Positions 36,619-47,830 of a stretch of 64,000 nucleotides of DNA are shown here, one piece after another; within the stretch, counting starts at the first letter, position 1, and each line of letters starts with the position of its first letter. The stretch is taken from NCBI RefSeq assembly GCF_900111305.1, contig NZ_FOGS01000012.1:1-64000 (forward strand), written 5' to 3'. A program made the position numbers and the translations under genes. The notes beneath the pieces were generated by a model. That model ran no database searches, was not told the DNA's origin, and saw nothing but the letters and a program-made list of their open reading frames with translations. The stretch is from Vreelandella subterranea. GTDB taxonomy: Bacteria > Pseudomonadota > Gammaproteobacteria > Pseudomonadales > Halomonadaceae.

Positions 36619-37800
36619 ATGACACATCACAATAACGCTTCGACTGACCCGATGCCCTCAGACCCTTGGGCGGATATTCGTCCTTATATGGATCATGAAG
36701 TGGCGGACGTGCTCGCCAAGCTTTCGCGGGATAACGAGCTGCTGAATGCGCTTACCCGCTTTCGGCTACCCCGCCTGGCGCGCTGGGCACCGCCGCTGGC
36801 GCGTGCCATCGCCAGTCACGCGGTGCGCCGGGAAGTCAAGGACGTCACCAGCGTGCGTGAATTCCAGATGCGCATTGCCAGCTATATGGTGCGCATGATT
36901 CGCACTACCACCGATGCCTTCGAGGTGACGGGGCTGGACAAGCTCGACCCCGCCAGCGCCTATTTATTTATCGGTAATCATCGGGATATTTCGCTGGACC
37001 CGGCTTTCGTCAACTATGCCCTTTACCAGGCAGACCGAGACACTGTACGTATTGCGATTGGCGACAACTTATTGAAAAAGCCCTATGTCACTGACCTCAT
37101 GCGGCTCAACAAAAGCTTTATCGTCCCCCGCAGCGCACGCGGCAAACGCGCCATGCTGGCCGCTTACCAGAAGCTCTCGGCCTATATCCGCCATTCGGTT
37201 ACCGAAGATCAACACTCGATCTGGATGGCGCAGCGGGAAGGTCGGGCCAAGAACGGTATCGACCGGACCGATCCTGCGATTATCAAGATGCTGACCATCG
37301 CCAGTCGTACCAGCAACCGTGACGTTCAATTTGGCGATGCCATTGCCGAGCTCAAGCTTGTGCCCGTGTCGATCAGTTACGAGTACGACCCTTGCGATCT
37401 GCAAAAAGCCCAGGAACTTCACGATATCGACACCAAGGGCCACTACGCGAAAAGCGAATTCGAAGACATCAGTTCCATTGTGGCGGGCATCACCGGCACC
37501 AAGGGCCGTGTTCAACTGCGCTTCGGCACGCCTGTGGGGGCCGATATGGCCACACCTGATGAAGTCGCTGCTGAGATTGACCGCCAGGTGATTGGCGGTT
37601 ACCGGCTTTTCCCCAGCCATTACCTGGCACTTGAAGCCCTGGGAGACGCCCCCGAGCTGGTGGCCCGTCGCACCATTACCCGGGAAGACAGGGATCGCTT
37701 CAACGAGCGGCTGGCAAGCGTACCGGAAGCCCTGCGCCCCTACTGGCTGGCACAATATGCCAACCCGGTAAAACACAAGGCCGGACGTTTGACCCACTAA
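36619..37800 (+). CDS. glycerolipid acyltransferase-family protein
   Basis: A 393-residue protein of the PlsC-like acyltransferase superfamily. YLFIGNHRDISLD near residue 117 is the catalytic His/Asp block; the block has five residues between His and the last Asp, not the usual four, although an Asp is also two after His. SFIVPRSARGKRAM is motif II-like and MAQREGRAKNGID motif III-like. No membrane helix is clear. It probably esterifies glycerol-phosphate lipids, but substrate is uncertain. It follows rdgC by 71 bases. Confidence 0.75.
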   Translation: MTHHNNASTDPMPSDPWADIRPYMDHEVADVLAKLSRDNELLNALTRFRLPRLARWAPPLARAIASHAVRREVKDVTSVREFQMRIASYMVRMIRTTTDAFEVTGLDKLDPASAYLFIGNHRDISLDPAFVNYALYQADRDTVRIAIGDNLLKKPYVTDLMRLNKSFIVPRSARGKRAMLAAYQKLSAYIRHSVTEDQHSIWMAQREGRAKNGIDRTDPAIIKMLTIASRTSNRDVQFGDAIAELKLVPVSISYEYDPCDLQKAQELHDIDTKGHYAKSEFEDISSIVAGITGTKGRVQLRFGTPVGADMATPDEVAAEIDRQVIGGYRLFPSHYLALEALGDAPELVARRTITREDRDRFNERLASVPEALRPYWLAQYANPVKHKAGRLTH

Positions 37801-37898
37801 GATCACACGCCATGCTCATTGGCTGAAAAAATGCTATTGTCGGGATAGTTAGTGGTCTCGCTCGACGCCCTGCTCGTCGCGATTTAAAGGAGAACCCC

Positions 37899-38180
37899 AT
37901 GTCCGCTTCAGAAATTCAGAAAACACGTATCATCAATGAGCTACGCGGCTTTATCCGCAAGCTGCTGCAAGACCCCAAGATTCTTGAGCAGTCACTGGCC
38001 ATCGCCCGGGAAGAGTTGGTTGAAGGCAACAGTCCTGCCGTCATGGCGCGCATTGCCAACCAAATATCGGATACCACCAGCGTGCATATCCCGGAAGACC
38101 CCGCCGAACATTCAGAAGCGGATAAATTGTTTCTAGAGCTCCTGCGCGAAGTGGTTCAAGAGGAACAGGCACTCTATTAG
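37899..38180 (+). CDS. small conserved-looking hypothetical protein
   Basis: A 93-residue soluble, helical and acidic protein (RIINELRGFIRKLLQDP ... LFLELLREVVQEEQALY), preceded by AAAGGAG. No motif that I recognise. It sits 66 bases before metG, and may share its transcript. Confidence 0.65.
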   Translation: MSASEIQKTRIINELRGFIRKLLQDPKILEQSLAIAREELVEGNSPAVMARIANQISDTTSVHIPEDPAEHSEADKLFLELLREVVQEEQALY

Positions 38181-38246
38181 TCAGTCGCCTGAATCACCTC
38201 GCTGTTATATCTTTTTGTTAATGCCTGATCGGGATCTTCGTTCATC

Positions 38247-40283
38247 ATGTCAACTACCTCCTCGCGCCGCATTCTGGTTACCAGCGCGCTACCTTACGCC
38301 AATGGCGCTATCCATCTGGGCCATTTGCTTGAATATATCCAAACCGACATTTGGGTGCGCTTTCAGAAAAGTCGTGGTCAGGAATGCTATTACGTCTGTG
38401 CCGACGATGCGCACGGCACCGCAATCATGCTGCGTGCCGAGCAGGAGGGCATTTCCCCTGAAGCCTTAATCGACCGGGTGTCACACGACCACCAAGCCGA
38501 CTTTGCCCGTTTCGGCGTAGCCTTTGATAACTACCACTCCACGCATTCCGATGAAAACCGCCATTACAGCGAACTGATCTATCAACGCTTACGCGATAAA
38601 GGCCATATCGCCACGCGGGAAATCGAGCAGATGTTCGACCCGCAAAAGGGGCTGTTTCTCGCCGACCGGTTTATTAAAGGCACCTGCCCCAAATGCGGCG
38701 CGGACGATCAGTACGGTGACAACTGCGAAAAATGCGGTGCCACCTATACGCCAGCCGAGTTGATAAATCCGGTCTCGGCGATTTCCGGGGCCACGCCCGA
38801 AGTCCGCAGCTCCACGCACTACTTCTTCAAGCTGCCGGACTTTGCCGATTTCCTGCAGCGCTGGATTAACGACGGCCATGTGCAGCCGCAGATCCGCAAC
38901 AAGCTGATGGAATGGTTTGAATCGGGCTTTAACGAGTGGGACATCTCCCGCGACGCCCCCTATTTCGGTTTTGAAATTCCCGATGCCCCCGGCAAATACT
39001 TTTACGTATGGCTGGACGCGCCGATCGGTTACCTGGCGAGCTTCAAGAACCTCTGCGAGCGTGAGGGCATTGACTTCGATAGCTACTGGGAAAAAGATTC
39101 GGACGCCGAGATCTATCACTTTATCGGCAAGGATATTGTCTATTTCCATGCGCTGTTCTGGCCGGCGATGCTCGAGGGCGCAGACCTGCGAACGCCCACC
39201 GCCGTTAACTGCCACGGTTTTGTCACCGTGGACGGCGCCAAGATGTCGAAGTCACGGGGGACCTTTATCAAGGCGGCCACCTACGCCGACTACCTGAACC
39301 CTGAATACCTGCGCTACTACTTCGCCGCCAAGCTGACGTCAAAGGTCGATGACCTTGACCTGAACCTCGACGACTTTGCCGCCCGGGTTAACGCCGATCT
39401 GGTGGGCAAAGTGGTCAACATTGCCAGCCGTTGCGCCGGTTTTGTCAAAAAGCTGGGGGGCGGTCGCTTGTCAGGCCATTGCAGCGAGCCGCAAATGGTC
39501 GCCCGCTTTATTGCTGCTGGCGAAAGCATTGCCCAGGACTTTGAAGCGCGCGAATTCAGCCGCGCGATGCGCCACATCATGGAACTGGCCGACGAGGCCA
39601 ATACCTATATTGCTGAAAAAGAGCCCTGGGTGCTCGCCAAGCAGGAAGGCCGCGATGCCGAGGTGCTCGACATCTGTTCGGTGGGTATCAACCTGTTCCG
39701 TCAACTGATGGTTTACCTTGCACCGGTCGTTCCCAGCATGGCCGAGCAGGCCAGAGTCTTCCTGAATGTCGAGTCACTGGACTGGGAGAGCCGTCAAACG
39801 GTGCTTGTCGACCATGACATCAACAAATTCAAACCCCTCATGCAGCGCATCGAGCGCGACAAGATCGACGCCATGATCGATGCCTCAAAGGAGGATATCG
39901 TGGAAGAGCAAAAGCTTAAGGAAACCCCCAAAGGCCCCTTGACAGACGACCCCATCGCGGCGGAAATCAGTTTCGATGAGTTTGCCAAGGTTGACCTGCG
40001 CATCGCGCGGATCGCTAGCGCTCAATACGTCGAGGGCGCGGACAAACTGCTTCAACTGACGCTCGACCTGGGCGGCGAAACACGCAATGTCTTTTCGGGT
40101 ATCCGCTCCGCCTATTCCCCGGAAGCGCTGGAAGGCCGCCTAACCGTCATGGTCGCCAACCTCGCCCCGCGCAAAATGCGCTTTGGTGTATCAGAAGGCA
40201 TGGTGCTGGCGTCGGCCAATCAAGATGGCATCTATCTTCTCTCGCCGGACTCTGGTGCGGAACCGGGTCAGCGGGTCACCTAA
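38247..40283 (+). CDS. metG: methionyl-tRNA synthetase
   Basis: A 678-residue synthetase. HIGH-type motif [10 protein letters not shown] at about 20, zinc knuckles CPKC and CEKC at about 145-160, and GAKMSKS at about 332. The C-terminal 100 residues are the tRNA-binding dimerisation domain ([28 protein letters not shown]). Length is as in E. coli (677). A terminator follows at 40301. Confidence 0.97.
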   Translation: MSTTSSRRILVTSALPYANGAIHLGHLLEYIQTDIWVRFQKSRGQECYYVCADDAHGTAIMLRAEQEGISPEALIDRVSHDHQADFARFGVAFDNYHSTHSDENRHYSELIYQRLRDKGHIATREIEQMFDPQKGLFLADRFIKGTCPKCGADDQYGDNCEKCGATYTPAELINPVSAISGATPEVRSSTHYFFKLPDFADFLQRWINDGHVQPQIRNKLMEWFESGFNEWDISRDAPYFGFEIPDAPGKYFYVWLDAPIGYLASFKNLCEREGIDFDSYWEKDSDAEIYHFIGKDIVYFHALFWPAMLEGADLRTPTAVNCHGFVTVDGAKMSKSRGTFIKAATYADYLNPEYLRYYFAAKLTSKVDDLDLNLDDFAARVNADLVGKVVNIASRCAGFVKKLGGGRLSGHCSEPQMVARFIAAGESIAQDFEAREFSRAMRHIMELADEANTYIAEKEPWVLAKQEGRDAEVLDICSVGINLFRQLMVYLAPVVPSMAEQARVFLNVESLDWESRQTVLVDHDINKFKPLMQRIERDKIDAMIDASKEDIVEEQKLKETPKGPLTDDPIAAEISFDEFAKVDLRIARIASAQYVEGADKLLQLTLDLGGETRNVFSGIRSAYSPEALEGRLTVMVANLAPRKMRFGVSEGMVLASANQDGIYLLSPDSGAEPGQRVT

Positions 40284-40300
40284 CTAGGTATCGTGCAGTT

Positions 40301-40334
40301 AAAGGGGCAAGGCACTAGCCTTCGCCCCTTTTTT
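40301..40334 (+). terminator. rho-independent terminator of metG
   Basis: AAAGGGGC-AGGC pairs with GCCT-GCCCCTTT, followed by a T run at about 40329-40334, 18 bases after the metG stop. Confidence 0.9.
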
Positions 40335-40375
40335 ATAAGCGCTTATTTAATACCCATACACTTTTGGTTCGCTCT

Positions 40376-41977
40376 ATGCATCTGCATATTCCACGCTCTT
40401 TGCGTTTCCGCTTTTTCGCTGCTCTTGGCGGATTACTTATCTGTGCAATCGTTGCGTTGGCCGCTATCAGTGCATTGGTCATCTTTCCGGTATTGCAGGC
40501 TGAAGAACGTGGGGCCGTAAAACGAGAATTAGATCGCGTTGAGCGCAGCTTTCAGCTTGAACAGCAGCAGCTTCTTGCCCAGGTACGTGACTGGGCTCAT
40601 TGGGATGATACCTATCAGTTTGTCCAGGGCGACTACCCTCGTTACAAAGACGTCAACTTCAGTCAAGAAATGTTCGAGGATATGCGCTATCAGTTGATGG
40701 CGTTTTTCAATAAGGCGGGAGAAGTATACTTTTTAGCCGGTATTAACCCGACGACTGGAAATTACCAAACATGTACCACCCCTAACGATGAGTGCGCCTG
40801 GATGGAGTCGTGGGTTAACCGCATGCAGGCAGCCATTGAAGAGGATAAAGCAGATCAAAGCGCTATCTACGCTGACCAGGAGCCTGTAATGGTGAGCTCC
40901 ACCCCCATTTTGCGTACCGATAGAAGTGGCTCACCGGCGGGATGGCTATTTAAGACACGCAACTTGGACGACGAATGGCTGAGCTTCATGGAAGAATACA
41001 CGGGGCTACCTATCAACCTGAGCCTTATCCAGGGGGCAGCCTCAAGCAGTGATGCTTTCAGCTTCTCTGGCAACACCGTTCACGCCGAACGTTACTTACC
41101 CATCTATAGCCCACTTACCCCCGCTTCATTAGGAATAGGCATAGAGCTCAATCGCACCAGCTATTTAACTAATTTGACCACCTTTCGCTATGTGCTGTTG
41201 TGGACGGCTGTCCTAATGGTTCTGGTCATTGCCGTGGTCCTACTGCTGCTTGAGAAAATTGTACTTAAGCCGTTGCGCTTACTCACCCAATTTACTCAGC
41301 AGCTGGATATACACGAGACGGATGTACACAAGCTCACCAGACGAAACGACGAAATAGGCTTGCTGTCACGAGCATTTCAGGAGCATCTTACCTGCCAGCA
41401 GCAACTCAATGAGGAACTTTTGACACTCTCCACCCATGATGCATTGACCGGACTACCCAATCGGCGGCTGTTTGACCAGCGCCTTGAAACTGCCTTTAAC
41501 GAAGCCGATGCCACTTCAGGTTCGCTTGCCGTGATGATGCTGGATATTGATCACTTCAAACTCTACAATGACCATTACGGGCATCCCGAAGGGGACGTTT
41601 GCTTGCAACGTATTGCCGACGCCATGCACAGCCTCGCCCAAACGAGAGACTTTTTCATTGCCCGTACCGGCGGAGAAGAATTCTGCGCCCTACTCCCCCA
41701 CACCTCGCCCGATAAGGCCAGGGACATCGGGGAACAGCTCTCGGCGGCGATCGACGACTTACAGATTCCCCATTCAACCTCGCCAGTTAAACCGTTCGTC
41801 ACAATAAGCGCTGGCATTGCCATGCTCCAAGACGCTAAATCCCAATCGCCGAGTGCGGTGGTCAGTTGCGCCGACCAGGCCCTCTATCTTGCAAAGGAAG
41901 CCGGTCGACATCAGGTTGTATTATTTAGACAGCCGCTAGCCAGCACCGAGATTTCTCCGCACAATACGTCACCATGA
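40376..41977 (+). CDS. CHASE4-GGDEF diguanylate cyclase
   Basis: A 533-residue membrane sensor. A transmembrane helix near 15-40 is followed by a periplasmic CHASE4-type domain (about 45-265; [13 protein letters not shown] is the diagnostic motif), a second helix at about 275-300, a HAMP-like linker and a GGDEF domain with intact GGEEF near 432. [12 protein letters not shown] opens it. The usual RxxD inhibitory site just before GGEEF is not evident, so product control may differ. Start at ATG 40376; a TTG 12 bases upstream is possible. Four bases overlap rnfA. It may produce c-di-GMP in response to an external signal. Confidence 0.88.
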   Translation: MHLHIPRSLRFRFFAALGGLLICAIVALAAISALVIFPVLQAEERGAVKRELDRVERSFQLEQQQLLAQVRDWAHWDDTYQFVQGDYPRYKDVNFSQEMFEDMRYQLMAFFNKAGEVYFLAGINPTTGNYQTCTTPNDECAWMESWVNRMQAAIEEDKADQSAIYADQEPVMVSSTPILRTDRSGSPAGWLFKTRNLDDEWLSFMEEYTGLPINLSLIQGAASSSDAFSFSGNTVHAERYLPIYSPLTPASLGIGIELNRTSYLTNLTTFRYVLLWTAVLMVLVIAVVLLLLEKIVLKPLRLLTQFTQQLDIHETDVHKLTRRNDEIGLLSRAFQEHLTCQQQLNEELLTLSTHDALTGLPNRRLFDQRLETAFNEADATSGSLAVMMLDIDHFKLYNDHYGHPEGDVCLQRIADAMHSLAQTRDFFIARTGGEEFCALLPHTSPDKARDIGEQLSAAIDDLQIPHSTSPVKPFVTISAGIAMLQDAKSQSPSAVVSCADQALYLAKEAGRHQVVLFRQPLASTEISPHNTSP

Positions 41978-42555
41978 ATGAACTCTTTGTGATCTTGGTC
42001 AGCACGGCACTGGTCAACAACTTCGTGCTGGTGCAGTTTCTTGGTTTATGTCCGTTTATGGGTGTTTCCAATAAACTTGAATCAGCGATGGGCATGTCGC
42101 TGGCCACCACCTTTGTACTGACCCTGGCCTCCGCCGCCAGTTTCGTGGTCTACCATGGCCTGCTGGTGCCCCTGAACGTTACCTATTTACGCACCATCAG
42201 CTTTATCGTGGTGATTGCCGCCGTGGTCCAGTTCACCGACATTATGGTGCGCCAGCTAAGTCCCTTGCTGCACCGTGTGCTGGGTATTTTTTTACCCTTG
42301 ATCACCACCAACTGCGCGGTACTTGGCGTTGCCCTGCTGTCGCTTAATCGTGATCTGAGTTTTATTGCCACCACCCTTTATGGGCTGGGCGCCGCGGTCG
42401 GGTTTTCCCTGGTGCTGGTACTCTTTGCCGCCATGCGTGAACGCCTCGCCGCCGCGGATACACCCAGGCCTTTCAAGGGGGCTGCCATCGCCATGATCAC
42501 GGCCAGTTTGATGTCACTTGCCTTCATGGGCTTTTCTGGCCTGGTCCAAGGATAG
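41974..42555 (+). CDS. rnfA: Rnf/Rsx electron transport complex subunit A
   Basis: A 193-residue membrane protein of RnfA type: [26 protein letters not shown] at the N-terminus, the conserved [10 protein letters not shown] loop, six helices. It is part of the ion-pumping ferredoxin:NAD oxidoreductase, which in gammaproteobacteria can also reset SoxR. It overlaps the GGDEF gene by four bases (ATGA). Confidence 0.95.
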   Translation: MNELFVILVSTALVNNFVLVQFLGLCPFMGVSNKLESAMGMSLATTFVLTLASAASFVVYHGLLVPLNVTYLRTISFIVVIAAVVQFTDIMVRQLSPLLHRVLGIFLPLITTNCAVLGVALLSLNRDLSFIATTLYGLGAAVGFSLVLVLFAAMRERLAAADTPRPFKGAAIAMITASLMSLAFMGFSGLVQG

Positions 42556-42564
42556 GTGCCGTCA

Positions 42565-43173
42565 ATGAGTGATGCCTTTTCGATCATCAGCCTGCTCAGC
42601 GCTGTCGCTGTGCTCACCGCGCTAGGCGTGGGGTTTGGTGCCCTGCTGGGCGCCGTTAGCGAGCGCTTCAAGGGGGATGAATCCAGCCTGGTCGAGCAGA
42701 TCGATACCCTGCTGCCGCAGACGCAGTGCGGGCAGTGTGGCTATCCTGGCTGCCGCCCCTACGCCGAAGCCATCAACCAGGGTGATGCCATCAACAAGTG
42801 CCCGCCCGGCGGCGACGCCACCATTACTGCCCTCGCCGATCTGTTGGGCCGCACACCCGAACCGCTGGATGGTGAAGCGCCAAGTGAGGATCTGGTGGCC
42901 TTCATCCGCGAGGATGAGTGCATTGGCTGTACCAAATGTATCCAGGCCTGCCCGGTGGACGCGATCATTGGCGCCGCGAAACAGATGCACACCGTTATCG
43001 AAGATGAGTGTACAGGCTGCGATCTATGCCTTGAGCCTTGCCCGGTCGATTGCATTGACATGCTGCCGCGGAGCACACCGTTGGCCCAATGGCAGCCCGT
43101 CACCTATCCCCACCAGATGATTGCCAGCGACCGCCGCGCGTCAATGGAGATGCCTCATGGCACGCACCTTTGA
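42565..43173 (+). CDS. rnfB: Rnf complex subunit B (iron-sulfur protein)
   Basis: A 202-residue protein with an N-terminal membrane anchor, the [13 protein letters not shown] cluster motif with a further Cys downstream (4Fe-4S), and two ferredoxin-type motifs [14 protein letters not shown] and [14 protein letters not shown]. It passes electrons into the complex. ATG 42565 is preferred to GTG 42556. It overlaps rnfC by 17 bases. Confidence 0.95.
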   Translation: MSDAFSIISLLSAVAVLTALGVGFGALLGAVSERFKGDESSLVEQIDTLLPQTQCGQCGYPGCRPYAEAINQGDAINKCPPGGDATITALADLLGRTPEPLDGEAPSEDLVAFIREDECIGCTKCIQACPVDAIIGAAKQMHTVIEDECTGCDLCLEPCPVDCIDMLPRSTPLAQWQPVTYPHQMIASDRRASMEMPHGTHL

Positions 43174-44809
43174 GTTTCATGGCGGCGTCTATCCGCCCGA
43201 ACGCAAACAGCGCTCCCAGGGTCCGGTGCGCCACGCAATGTTGCCCGGTCGCGTCGTGCTGCACTTGGACCAGCATGCCGGTCGCCCTGCCTTCGCGACC
43301 GTCGCCGTGGGGGATAGCGTCAAGGTCGGCACACCAATCGCCCGGTGCGACGGCATGATCTCAGCCGCTTTGCATGCCAGCATCAGCGGCCAGGTCACCC
43401 AGGTGGATCGCCATACCATCACCATCGACAGCGACGGCCTAGATGCCTGGCAACGCTTGACGCCGCTTGAATGGCGTACTGCAAGCGCTGAGGAACGGCT
43501 GACGCGCCTGGAACACAGCGGGGTGGTAGGGCTTGGCGGCGCGGGCTTTCCTACCCATATCAAGGCGCGCGTTAGCGAGCGCCAGCGTATCGATACCCTG
43601 GTGGTCAACGCTGCCGAATGTGAACCCTATATCACCGTGGATGACCTTACGCTGCGGCAATACACCTCGGATGTGCTGGAAGGCGCCCAGCTCATCGCCT
43701 CGCTTTGTGGCGCCAAGCAGATCGTGGTCGGCATTGAAGATAACAAGCCCGAGGCGATAAGCGCCCTGCGTCAAGCGATGGCAGAAAGCCAACCGCTCAG
43801 CGTTACCGTCAGCGTCATCGCCACCCGTTACCCCAGCGGGGGCGAGCGTCAATTGATTAAGACGCTGCTCGACCGCGACGTGCCCGACAAGGGGCTGCCC
43901 GCTGACATAGGTGTGCTCTGCCAAAACCCCGGCACCCTGCTGGCAGCCTTGCGCTCGGTTCGCGATGGCGAACCGCTGGTTGAACGACTGGTGACCCTGA
44001 CCGGTGAGGCCATCGCCGACCCGGGCAATCGTTGGGTGCGGATCGGCACGCCCATGGCCGCCCTGCTCGACGAGGCGGGCCTGAATCGCGCAGCGCTTCA
44101 TCAACTGATCGAGGGCGGCCCCATGATGGGCACGCCGCTTGCCGACCTTGAAGGCGTGGTGACCAAAACCACCAACTGCTTGATTGCTGCCACGCGCAAG
44201 GAACTACCGCCTGCGCCGCCCGAATCGCCCTGCATCCGTTGCGGCGCGTGTGAAGAGGCCTGCCCGGCCAATTTATTGCCTCAGCAGCTGCATTGGTACG
44301 CGCGTGCCAAGGACGATGCCAAGCTGGCGCACTACCGGCTGTTCGACTGCATCGAGTGCAATGCCTGTAGCTACGTTTGCCCGAGCCATATCCCCCTGGT
44401 CGCCGATTATCGCCACGCTAAAACCCGGCTCCGCCACCAGCAGTTGGAAACCGCCAAGGCTGAACATGCCAAGCACCGCTTTGAGTGGCGCCAGGCGCGG
44501 CTCGACCGCGAGGAAGCAGAAAAGCAGGCGCGCCGACAGGCACGCCTTGCCAGGCAGTCGACTCAGCAGACCGATTCTCAGGGCGCCTCACCTCAAGCCG
44601 ACCTGCGCAGTTTGCGGATCGCCCAAACCGCCGCCAAAGCCGCCGTCAGGAAGGCCGAGAAAAACCTTGCGCGGGCCGCCCAGCAAGACCCGCAACAGTC
44701 CCATGACGACCTCGAGACTCAACTGGCCACTGCCAAGGAAAATCTGCAGGCAGCCGAGGCACGCCTCGCCGAGGCTCGTAGCGCAGGCGAACCCCAAGAG
44801 ACCCCATAA
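43157..44809 (+). CDS. rnfC: Rnf complex subunit C
   Basis: A 550-residue soluble subunit that binds NADH/FMN and iron-sulfur clusters. [13 protein letters not shown] opens it; [12 protein letters not shown] near 122 is the nucleotide motif; [17 protein letters not shown] and [17 protein letters not shown] near 360-415 hold two clusters. A Lys/Arg/Ala/Gln-rich coiled tail of about 115 residues is common in this family. ATG 43157 has a GGAGA SD. It lies in rnfABCDGE. Confidence 0.95.
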   Translation: MARTFEFHGGVYPPERKQRSQGPVRHAMLPGRVVLHLDQHAGRPAFATVAVGDSVKVGTPIARCDGMISAALHASISGQVTQVDRHTITIDSDGLDAWQRLTPLEWRTASAEERLTRLEHSGVVGLGGAGFPTHIKARVSERQRIDTLVVNAAECEPYITVDDLTLRQYTSDVLEGAQLIASLCGAKQIVVGIEDNKPEAISALRQAMAESQPLSVTVSVIATRYPSGGERQLIKTLLDRDVPDKGLPADIGVLCQNPGTLLAALRSVRDGEPLVERLVTLTGEAIADPGNRWVRIGTPMAALLDEAGLNRAALHQLIEGGPMMGTPLADLEGVVTKTTNCLIAATRKELPPAPPESPCIRCGACEEACPANLLPQQLHWYARAKDDAKLAHYRLFDCIECNACSYVCPSHIPLVADYRHAKTRLRHQQLETAKAEHAKHRFEWRQARLDREEAEKQARRQARLARQSTQQTDSQGASPQADLRSLRIAQTAAKAAVRKAEKNLARAAQQDPQQSHDDLETQLATAKENLQAAEARLAEARSAGEPQETP

Positions 44810-44811
44810 GT

Positions 44812-45843
44812 ATGCTGCACGCGTCCCAGGTAGACGACCAACCCCGCTTAACGACAATGCCCAGCACCGGGGGCATCATGCGCTGGGTGATCATGGCCAC
44901 CCTGCCCGGCCTTGCCACCATGACGTTTTTTTTCGGCCTGGGCGTGGTCAGCAATGTCGTCATCGCCGCCGCTTTCGGGCTGGGCCTGGAAGCCCTTGTC
45001 TTGCGGCTGCGTCAGCGCAATTGGCGGCCGCTCAATGATGCCAGCGCGCTGCTCACTGGCGTACTGCTCGGCGCATCGTTACCCCCGGCCAGCCCCTGGT
45101 GGCTGATCGGTATCGGCATGGTCGCGGCCATCGTGGTCGCCAAGCACCTTTACGGCGGGCTGGGACACAACCCCTTCAATCCCGCCATGGTGGGCTATGC
45201 CCTGTTACTGGTGTCGTTTCCCACCTACATGACCCTATGGCCAACGCCCCAGTCGCTATGGCCCGCTACGCTTGGCAGCCAAATCATGGGTAGCATTTCG
45301 CTGGAGCAGATCGACAGTTTAAGCGGCGCCACACCGCTGGACGCGTTCAAGCATAAAGCCGATGAGGTAACCGCCAGCCAATTCTGGGCTAACCCGCCGC
45401 TACCCCGTGGCACCCTCACTGCCTGGCAGTGGATCTCGGCAGCCTGGGCAGTCGGCGGTGCACTGCTGCTTGCCAGACGCCTGATCAGTTGGCATATCCC
45501 CGTGGCCATGCTTGGCAGCATGACGGCCATTGCCACACTGCTTTACTGGTTGAATCCCGATGACGCCGCCTCGCCCTGGCTGCACCTGGTTACCGGCGCG
45601 ACCCTGTTTGGCGCATTTTTCATTGCCACCGACCCGGTGTCCGCGGCCACCAGCCAGCGCGGCAAACTGATCTACGGCGCGGGGATCGGCCTGCTTGTCA
45701 TCGTGATTCGCACCTGGGGCGGCTACCCCGATGCGGTGGCCTTTGCCGTGCTGCTGATGAACCTGTGCGTACCCTTGCTGGATATTTACACGGTGCCCGC
45801 CGCGACGGACCCGCAATCCGCCACTGGCAGAACACGCCCATGA
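44812..45843 (+). CDS. rnfD: Rnf complex subunit D
   Basis: A 343-residue membrane protein of the NqrB/RnfD family. Transmembrane helices are separated by the conserved HLYGGLGHNPFNPAMVGYA and by SLSGATPLDAFK, where flavin is attached to Thr in the family. FIATDPVSAATSQRGK is also typical. It carries a covalent FMN and helps move ions. The stop overlaps rnfG by four bases. Confidence 0.95.
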   Translation: MLHASQVDDQPRLTTMPSTGGIMRWVIMATLPGLATMTFFFGLGVVSNVVIAAAFGLGLEALVLRLRQRNWRPLNDASALLTGVLLGASLPPASPWWLIGIGMVAAIVVAKHLYGGLGHNPFNPAMVGYALLLVSFPTYMTLWPTPQSLWPATLGSQIMGSISLEQIDSLSGATPLDAFKHKADEVTASQFWANPPLPRGTLTAWQWISAAWAVGGALLLARRLISWHIPVAMLGSMTAIATLLYWLNPDDAASPWLHLVTGATLFGAFFIATDPVSAATSQRGKLIYGAGIGLLVIVIRTWGGYPDAVAFAVLLMNLCVPLLDIYTVPAATDPQSATGRTRP

Positions 45844-46478
45844 GTACACTGAACGCCATGCAGCGCGGTGCGCTGACGTTAGGCCTGTTTGCCTTGATCA
45901 CGGCGGGCAGTATCGCCTCGCTGCGAGCATTGACGGCCGAGCAGATCGACGCACACCAGCAAGCCTATGAGCAACGCCAGCGCCAGGCCGTTCTGCCCGA
46001 GGCGCTGACCCAGCAGGCAACGGTATCGCCCATTTCGCTGCCCGACGCTGACCTGCTTGGCTACCCCGACGGGACGACCGGCTGGCAAGTGGCCAACGAC
46101 CAGCAACGTGCCGTCGTATTGCCGGTCGTCACCCGGCGCGGCTATAACGGCGACATCCACCTACTTGTGGGTCTCGACGAGCAACAGCGTATCAGTGGAG
46201 TTCGCGTTACCCGGCATCAGGAAACCCCAGGCCTCGGCGACGACATCGAGCGTCGCCGTAGCGATTGGATCACTCACTTCGATGGCTTACGCCTGGACTC
46301 GCTAGCCGCCGAAGACTGGGCGGTACGAAAGGATGGCGGTCATTTTGATGCCTTTACCGGCGCCACCATTACACCCCGCGCAGTGGTCGATGCTGTACAC
46401 AGTGCCCTACAATATGCAGCCAGCCATCCACCCCTTGAAAACACCCACAAGCGGCAGGCAGAGGAGCCAGAGCGATGA
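45840..46478 (+). CDS. rnfG: Rnf complex subunit G
   Basis: A 212-residue protein with one N-terminal helix and a periplasmic domain. [17 protein letters not shown] near residue 172 is the flavin-binding (S/T)GAT motif. The start ([10 protein letters not shown]) is set by ATGA overlap with rnfD; upstream extension is rejected. Confidence 0.94.
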   Translation: MSTLNAMQRGALTLGLFALITAGSIASLRALTAEQIDAHQQAYEQRQRQAVLPEALTQQATVSPISLPDADLLGYPDGTTGWQVANDQQRAVVLPVVTRRGYNGDIHLLVGLDEQQRISGVRVTRHQETPGLGDDIERRRSDWITHFDGLRLDSLAAEDWAVRKDGGHFDAFTGATITPRAVVDAVHSALQYAASHPPLENTHKRQAEEPER

Positions 46479-47176
46479 GCCAACTTGGCCAGCTTTCGCG
46501 TGACGGACTGTGGTCAAACAACCCGGCGCTGGTCCAACTGCTGGGGCTATGTCCGTTATTGGCGGTCAGCGCCAGCGTGGTCAACGCGTTGGGGCTGGCC
46601 ATTGCCACCCTGGTCGTCATGGTCGGCGCCAGCACCACGGTATCGCTGATTCGTCATCAGGTACCCAGCGCCGTCCGCCTGCCTGCCTTCGTGATGATTA
46701 TTGCCGCCTTTGTCACCTGTGCTGAGCTCCTCATGGCCGCCTACGCCTACCCGCTTTACCAGGTGCTGGGGATTTTTATTCCGCTGATTGTGACCAACTG
46801 CGCCATTCTGGGCCGGGCCGAGGCCTTTGCCTCGCGCCAGCCAGTATTACCTGCCGCCATTGATGGCCTGATGATGGGGCTCGGTTTTGGCGCTGTACTG
46901 GTGGTGTTAGGGGCATTACGCGAGCTGCTGGGCCAGGGGACGCTGTTCAGGGAAATGACGCTGTTGTTCGGCCCGATGGCCGACGGCTGGCGATTGACAT
47001 TGGTCGACGACTATCAGTTTCTGTTTTTCGTGCTTCCCCCCGGCGCGTTTTTCGTCGCTGGGCTGCTGATCGCGCTGAAAAACAGCATTGACCAACGCCT
47101 TGAGGCAACTTCACAGCCCAAGACCGTTACACCCCGTGAACAGCGCCGCGTCCGCGTCACCGGTACGATTAAATAA
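46475..47176 (+). CDS. rnfE: Rnf complex subunit E
   Basis: A 233-residue paralogue of RnfA with six helices: [18 protein letters not shown] and [20 protein letters not shown]. It lies in the membrane next to RnfA and completes the complex. A basic tail ([11 protein letters not shown]) follows. It overlaps rnfG by four bases. Confidence 0.95.
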   Translation: MSQLGQLSRDGLWSNNPALVQLLGLCPLLAVSASVVNALGLAIATLVVMVGASTTVSLIRHQVPSAVRLPAFVMIIAAFVTCAELLMAAYAYPLYQVLGIFIPLIVTNCAILGRAEAFASRQPVLPAAIDGLMMGLGFGAVLVVLGALRELLGQGTLFREMTLLFGPMADGWRLTLVDDYQFLFFVLPPGAFFVAGLLIALKNSIDQRLEATSQPKTVTPREQRRVRVTGTIK

Positions 47177-47191
47177 CCCAGAGACTGACCC

Positions 47192-47830
47192 ATGAATGCC
47201 CAAAAGCGTCATGAAATTTTCGCCCGATTGCAGGCAGAAAACCCTCACCCAACGACTGAACTCAACTGGCATACGCCTTTTGAGTTGCTCGCCGCGGTAC
47301 TACTCTCCGCTCAGGCCACCGATGTCGGTGTCAACAAGGCAACGGCCCGCCTGTTTCCAGTCGCCAATACCCCGCAGGGTATTATCGATCTGGGTATCGA
47401 TGGCCTGAAAACCCACATCAAGACCATCGGCTTGTACAACACCAAGGCCGAAAACCTGATGAAAACCTGCCATCAACTGGTTGAAAAGCATAATGGTGAA
47501 GTGCCCCAAACCCGCACCGAGCTCGAGGCCTTGCCTGGCGTGGGACGTAAGACGGCCAACGTCATTTTGAATACGGCCTTCGGCCAACCGACCATGGCGG
47601 TGGATACCCACATTTTCCGGGTCGCCAACCGAACGGGCATTGCCAAGGGTAAAAACGTCGTCGAAGTAGAGCAAAAGCTATTGCGCCACGTCCCCAAGGA
47701 TTTTCTGCAGGATGCCCACCACTGGCTGATCCTGCACGGCCGTTATACGTGCATTGCCCGCAAGCCGCGATGCGGCAGCTGCATCATTGAAGATTTATGC
47801 GACTATAAAGACAAAACCGAGATTGCTTGA
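47192..47830 (+). CDS. nth: endonuclease III
   Basis: A 212-residue base-excision repair DNA glycosylase/lyase for oxidised pyrimidines. HhH motif LPGVGRKTANVILN has the catalytic Lys near 120, AVDTHIFRV the catalytic Asp near 138, and the [4Fe-4S] loop is C-x6-C-x2-C-x5-C (CIARKPRCGSCIIEDLC). It ends the rnf operon as in E. coli. Confidence 0.97.
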   Translation: MNAQKRHEIFARLQAENPHPTTELNWHTPFELLAAVLLSAQATDVGVNKATARLFPVANTPQGIIDLGIDGLKTHIKTIGLYNTKAENLMKTCHQLVEKHNGEVPQTRTELEALPGVGRKTANVILNTAFGQPTMAVDTHIFRVANRTGIAKGKNVVEVEQKLLRHVPKDFLQDAHHWLILHGRYTCIARKPRCGSCIIEDLCDYKDKTEIA